Source of the DNA: Aquiluna sp.
GTDB taxonomy: Bacteria > Actinomycetota > Actinomycetes > Actinomycetales > Microbacteriaceae
DNA length: 33,757 bases
Direction of reading: 5' to 3'
NCBI GenBank assembly: GCA_018402615.1
Contig: JAGYIH010000008.1
Span: 1-33,757, forward strand
Shown here: piece by piece, positions 31,981 to 33,757 of the stretch
Layout of the letters: the number at the start of each line of letters is the position of its first letter
Position numbering within the stretch: the first letter of the stretch is position 1
Notes under the pieces: generated by a model
What the model was told of the DNA's origin: nothing
Databases searched by the model: none
What the model saw: only the letters and a program-made list of their open reading frames with translations
Program-made: the position numbers and the translations under genes

Positions 31981-31992
31981 AGGAAGAACACA

Positions 31993-33757
31993 ATGTCGAA
32001 GCACGCCAAGCAACAGGCACCATTCGTAACTCTGGGGGCCTTTTTACTTGCCCTTCTTTTATCGGTTTCAGGTGTTCCGGCGTCCATGGCCGCTGGCCCA
32101 GCAGCTGTTGATCTTGGAAACGGCAAAAGTTTTGCCATTCTTGCAAGTTCTTACATAACTACTGGTGCTCCCAGCACCTACCTTGGCAACCTCGGAGCTG
32201 GCGAAGCAATCACCACTGGCGCAAACAACGTGATTAAAGGGAGTTTGTATTCTGGCGCAGCCATCACGATTGGCGCGACAAATTCAATTTCCGGAAACTT
32301 GTACGTGAGCACGGCAACCACGCTAGGAGCAGGGTCGACTGTTTCGGGATCTGCTTACACTGGTTCTGACCAGCAATACATCGACTCAACCACACTTTAC
32401 GCTTCCGCAATGTCTTCAATAAACGCCGCATTAGCTGACATAAACAGAAGAGTTGCTACTCCAATCTCGGGGACTCTTGACGGCTTGACTTTAACGCCAG
32501 GCGTATATTCATCTGCAGCAAGTCTTGGCCTGACTGGAGTTCTTACCCTCGATGCCCAAAATGTTGACGATGCCGTTTTCATCATCAAATCGGACAGCTT
32601 TCTTGTCACTGCAGCCTCAAGCGCTGTAGTTCTTATAAATGGAGCGCAAGCTAAGAACGTTTTCTGGGCGCCAAAGGGATATTTTACTGCTGGGGCGGAC
32701 TCAATCCTTAAGGGAAATGTATTAGCAACAACGTACGTTTCAATTGGTGCAAGAACGGCAATAGAAGGTCGTCTTTTTTCTAGTACTGGTTACATTAATT
32801 TTGGGGTAGGTACCGCCGACTCAGTATTTGGAATCACCGGAATTGGCACGAGCGACATCGGCGCGACCTCGGGGGCTGATTCAGCTGCCCCAACACCTAC
32901 TCCTACTCCCACTCCCACACCAACACCAACACCGACACCTGGCAACGCGCCAACAGCTACCGCCACCGCAAGACCTTCGGGTAGTGCCCTGGTTGGCTCC
33001 TTGGTGAGAAATGCTGTTACTTTCAGCGGAACCCCTGGCCCAGATGCCACCTACTCTTGGCAGTCCTCGCCAAATGGCACTTCGGGTTGGACTGCAATCG
33101 CTGGCGCTACCGGCTCAACGTTTAGGCTGACCGGGGACCAGGTTGGTGATTACGTGAGGTCGGTTGCAACGGCGAAAAATGACTCTGGGACAATGACGCG
33201 AACCTCGCCTCCATCTAACAGAATATTGCCTCCGGCTCCAGCCAGGCCCGTTTTGGCAGCAGCCTCAGACACTGGTTCCAGTAACTTTGATGGGCTGACC
33301 TCAGTCAGTCGACCCAGCCTCTCCATGGCCGGTTTAGTTGTGGGATCGGAAGTTGTAGTTACCGCCACCAAGGGCAACCTGTTGGAAACCTGCAGCTTCA
33401 CGGCACAATCCACATTCGGGACTTGCGTCTTCCCAAACCAGTTATCAGATGGAACCTGGACCCTGCGTGGCAACAATGTCCTGTCTGATGTTTCTTCAGA
33501 CGGCTCGGGTTCACTTTTTATCGTAATTAACACAACTGCGCCTGCAGTTGGGACCTTCACCACCAATCAAGATTCGTTAGGCGAGTCGGTACTAACTCAC
33601 TCTCTTGTCTTTGGTGAGAGCGTCACCGGCCTGACTGCTTCTGACTTCACGCTGGTTTCCACAACTGTCACTTGTGATTCACCTACCCTCTCGGGATCTC
33701 GCATGAGCTACACGGTTACCTCCGCAAACTGCAGAGGTGATGGGGCGGTGCAGCTAA
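31993..33757 (+). CDS. Second DUF3494 ice-binding adhesin (3' end outside window)
   Basis: One frame is open from ATG 31993 to the window end (588 codons). It has a signal peptide (about 1-34, FVTLGAFLLALLLSVSGVPA), then a DUF3494 ice-binding domain (about 38-290): VDLGNGKSFAILASSYITT, SGTLDGLTLTPGVYSS, AQAKNVFWAPKGYFTAGA. A set of short beta-helix-like turns (NVIKGSLYSGAAITIGATNS and following, about 75-125) differs from the first copy. A Thr-Pro linker follows (about 298-316), and then Ig-like modules clearly paralogous to the first adhesin (PPAPARPVLAAASDTGSSN; TAPAVGTFTTNQDSLGESV; SLVFGESVTGLTASDFTLVS). AAGGAAG lies about 9 bases before the ATG. It presumably ends in its own anchor signal beyond the window. 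Confidence 0.9.
   Translation, partial: MSKHAKQQAPFVTLGAFLLALLLSVSGVPASMAAGPAAVDLGNGKSFAILASSYITTGAPSTYLGNLGAGEAITTGANNVIKGSLYSGAAITIGATNSISGNLYVSTATTLGAGSTVSGSAYTGSDQQYIDSTTLYASAMSSINAALADINRRVATPISGTLDGLTLTPGVYSSAASLGLTGVLTLDAQNVDDAVFIIKSDSFLVTAASSAVVLINGAQAKNVFWAPKGYFTAGADSILKGNVLATTYVSIGARTAIEGRLFSSTGYINFGVGTADSVFGITGIGTSDIGATSGADSAAPTPTPTPTPTPTPTPTPGNAPTATATARPSGSALVGSLVRNAVTFSGTPGPDATYSWQSSPNGTSGWTAIAGATGSTFRLTGDQVGDYVRSVATAKNDSGTMTRTSPPSNRILPPAPARPVLAAASDTGSSNFDGLTSVSRPSLSMAGLVVGSEVVVTATKGNLLETCSFTAQSTFGTCVFPNQLSDGTWTLRGNNVLSDVSSDGSGSLFIVINTTAPAVGTFTTNQDSLGESVLTHSLVFGESVTGLTASDFTLVSTTVTCDSPTLSGSRMSYTVTSANCRGDGAVQL
32888..32940 (+). repeat. Hexanucleotide repeat encoding a Pro-Thr linker
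   Basis: About nine CCN-ACN units encode alternating Pro-Thr residues between the ice-binding domain and the first Ig-like module. Such linkers are extended and often glycosylated. Third-base variety (CCT, CCC, CCA, CCG) shows it is partly diverged, but the array could still change length by slippage. Confidence 0.85.

Noticed and set aside
32790..33050. Minus-strand frame with GVGVGV repeats
   Set aside because: It is the antisense reading of the Pro-Thr repeat in the second adhesin and has no family similarity or ribosome site.

Overview
The window looks like part of a chromosome from an actinobacterium, most likely a small-genome, cold- or water-dwelling member of the Microbacteriaceae (Luna-type). 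This rests on moderate GC content, many GTG/TTG starts with GGAGG-type Shine-Dalgarno sites, tightly overlapping operons, a UbiA-type (lycopene elongase-like) prenyltransferase next to a CrtI-type desaturase, and two DUF3494 ice-binding adhesin genes with a sortase. The taxonomy is inference from gene content only.

Layout. 1-2285: the 3' end of a cytochrome P450 gene converging on a CASTOR/POLLUX-type ion channel. 2333-7991: a block in which every gene is broken by single-base indels. It holds a sugar ABC transporter (binding protein and two permeases, minus strand), a divergent GH20 beta-N-acetylhexosaminidase (plus strand) and a luciferase-like flavin oxidoreductase. Together they look like a chito-oligosaccharide uptake and hydrolysis locus, either decayed or badly sequenced. 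8027-10189: rlmN, a Phd/VapC-type toxin-antitoxin pair and a small zinc-ribbon protein.

10189-17974 (minus strand) reads as one long operon. Its order is 2-oxoacid dehydrogenase E1alpha, E1beta, E2, a SorC-family regulator (one frameshift), GutM, glucitol-type PTS EIIC, EIIC2, EIIB and EIIA, a Rossmann/SAF-domain oxidoreductase, and the zinc-ribbon protein. No recognisable sorbitol-6-phosphate dehydrogenase is present. A thiamine-diphosphate/lipoate dehydrogenase physically coupled to a polyol PTS is the best candidate here for an undescribed catabolic route. A strong 16-bp hairpin sits inside the operon between EIIC2 and EIIB.

18129-20372: prenyltransferase plus FAD desaturase, probably carotenoid tailoring. 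20373-23491: a lipoprotein divergent from a NarL-type two-component system. 23602-25065: a GH13 sucrose-phosphorylase-like enzyme. 25053-26306: an AAA/DUF4143 ATPase with three 23-bp iterons at its promoter. 26472-27692: an MFS exporter.

27685-33757 is an ice-binding surface-protein island. It holds a DUF3494/Ig-like adhesin whose LPNTD wall-anchor tail is out of frame, a sortase, and a second DUF3494 adhesin that runs off the window. Both adhesins share a duplicated leader. Upstream of the second copy lies a fossil of the MFS gene's 3' end, so the island appears to have arisen by tandem duplication whose unit included the tail of the MFS gene.

No tRNA, rRNA, CRISPR array, insertion sequence or integrase was seen.
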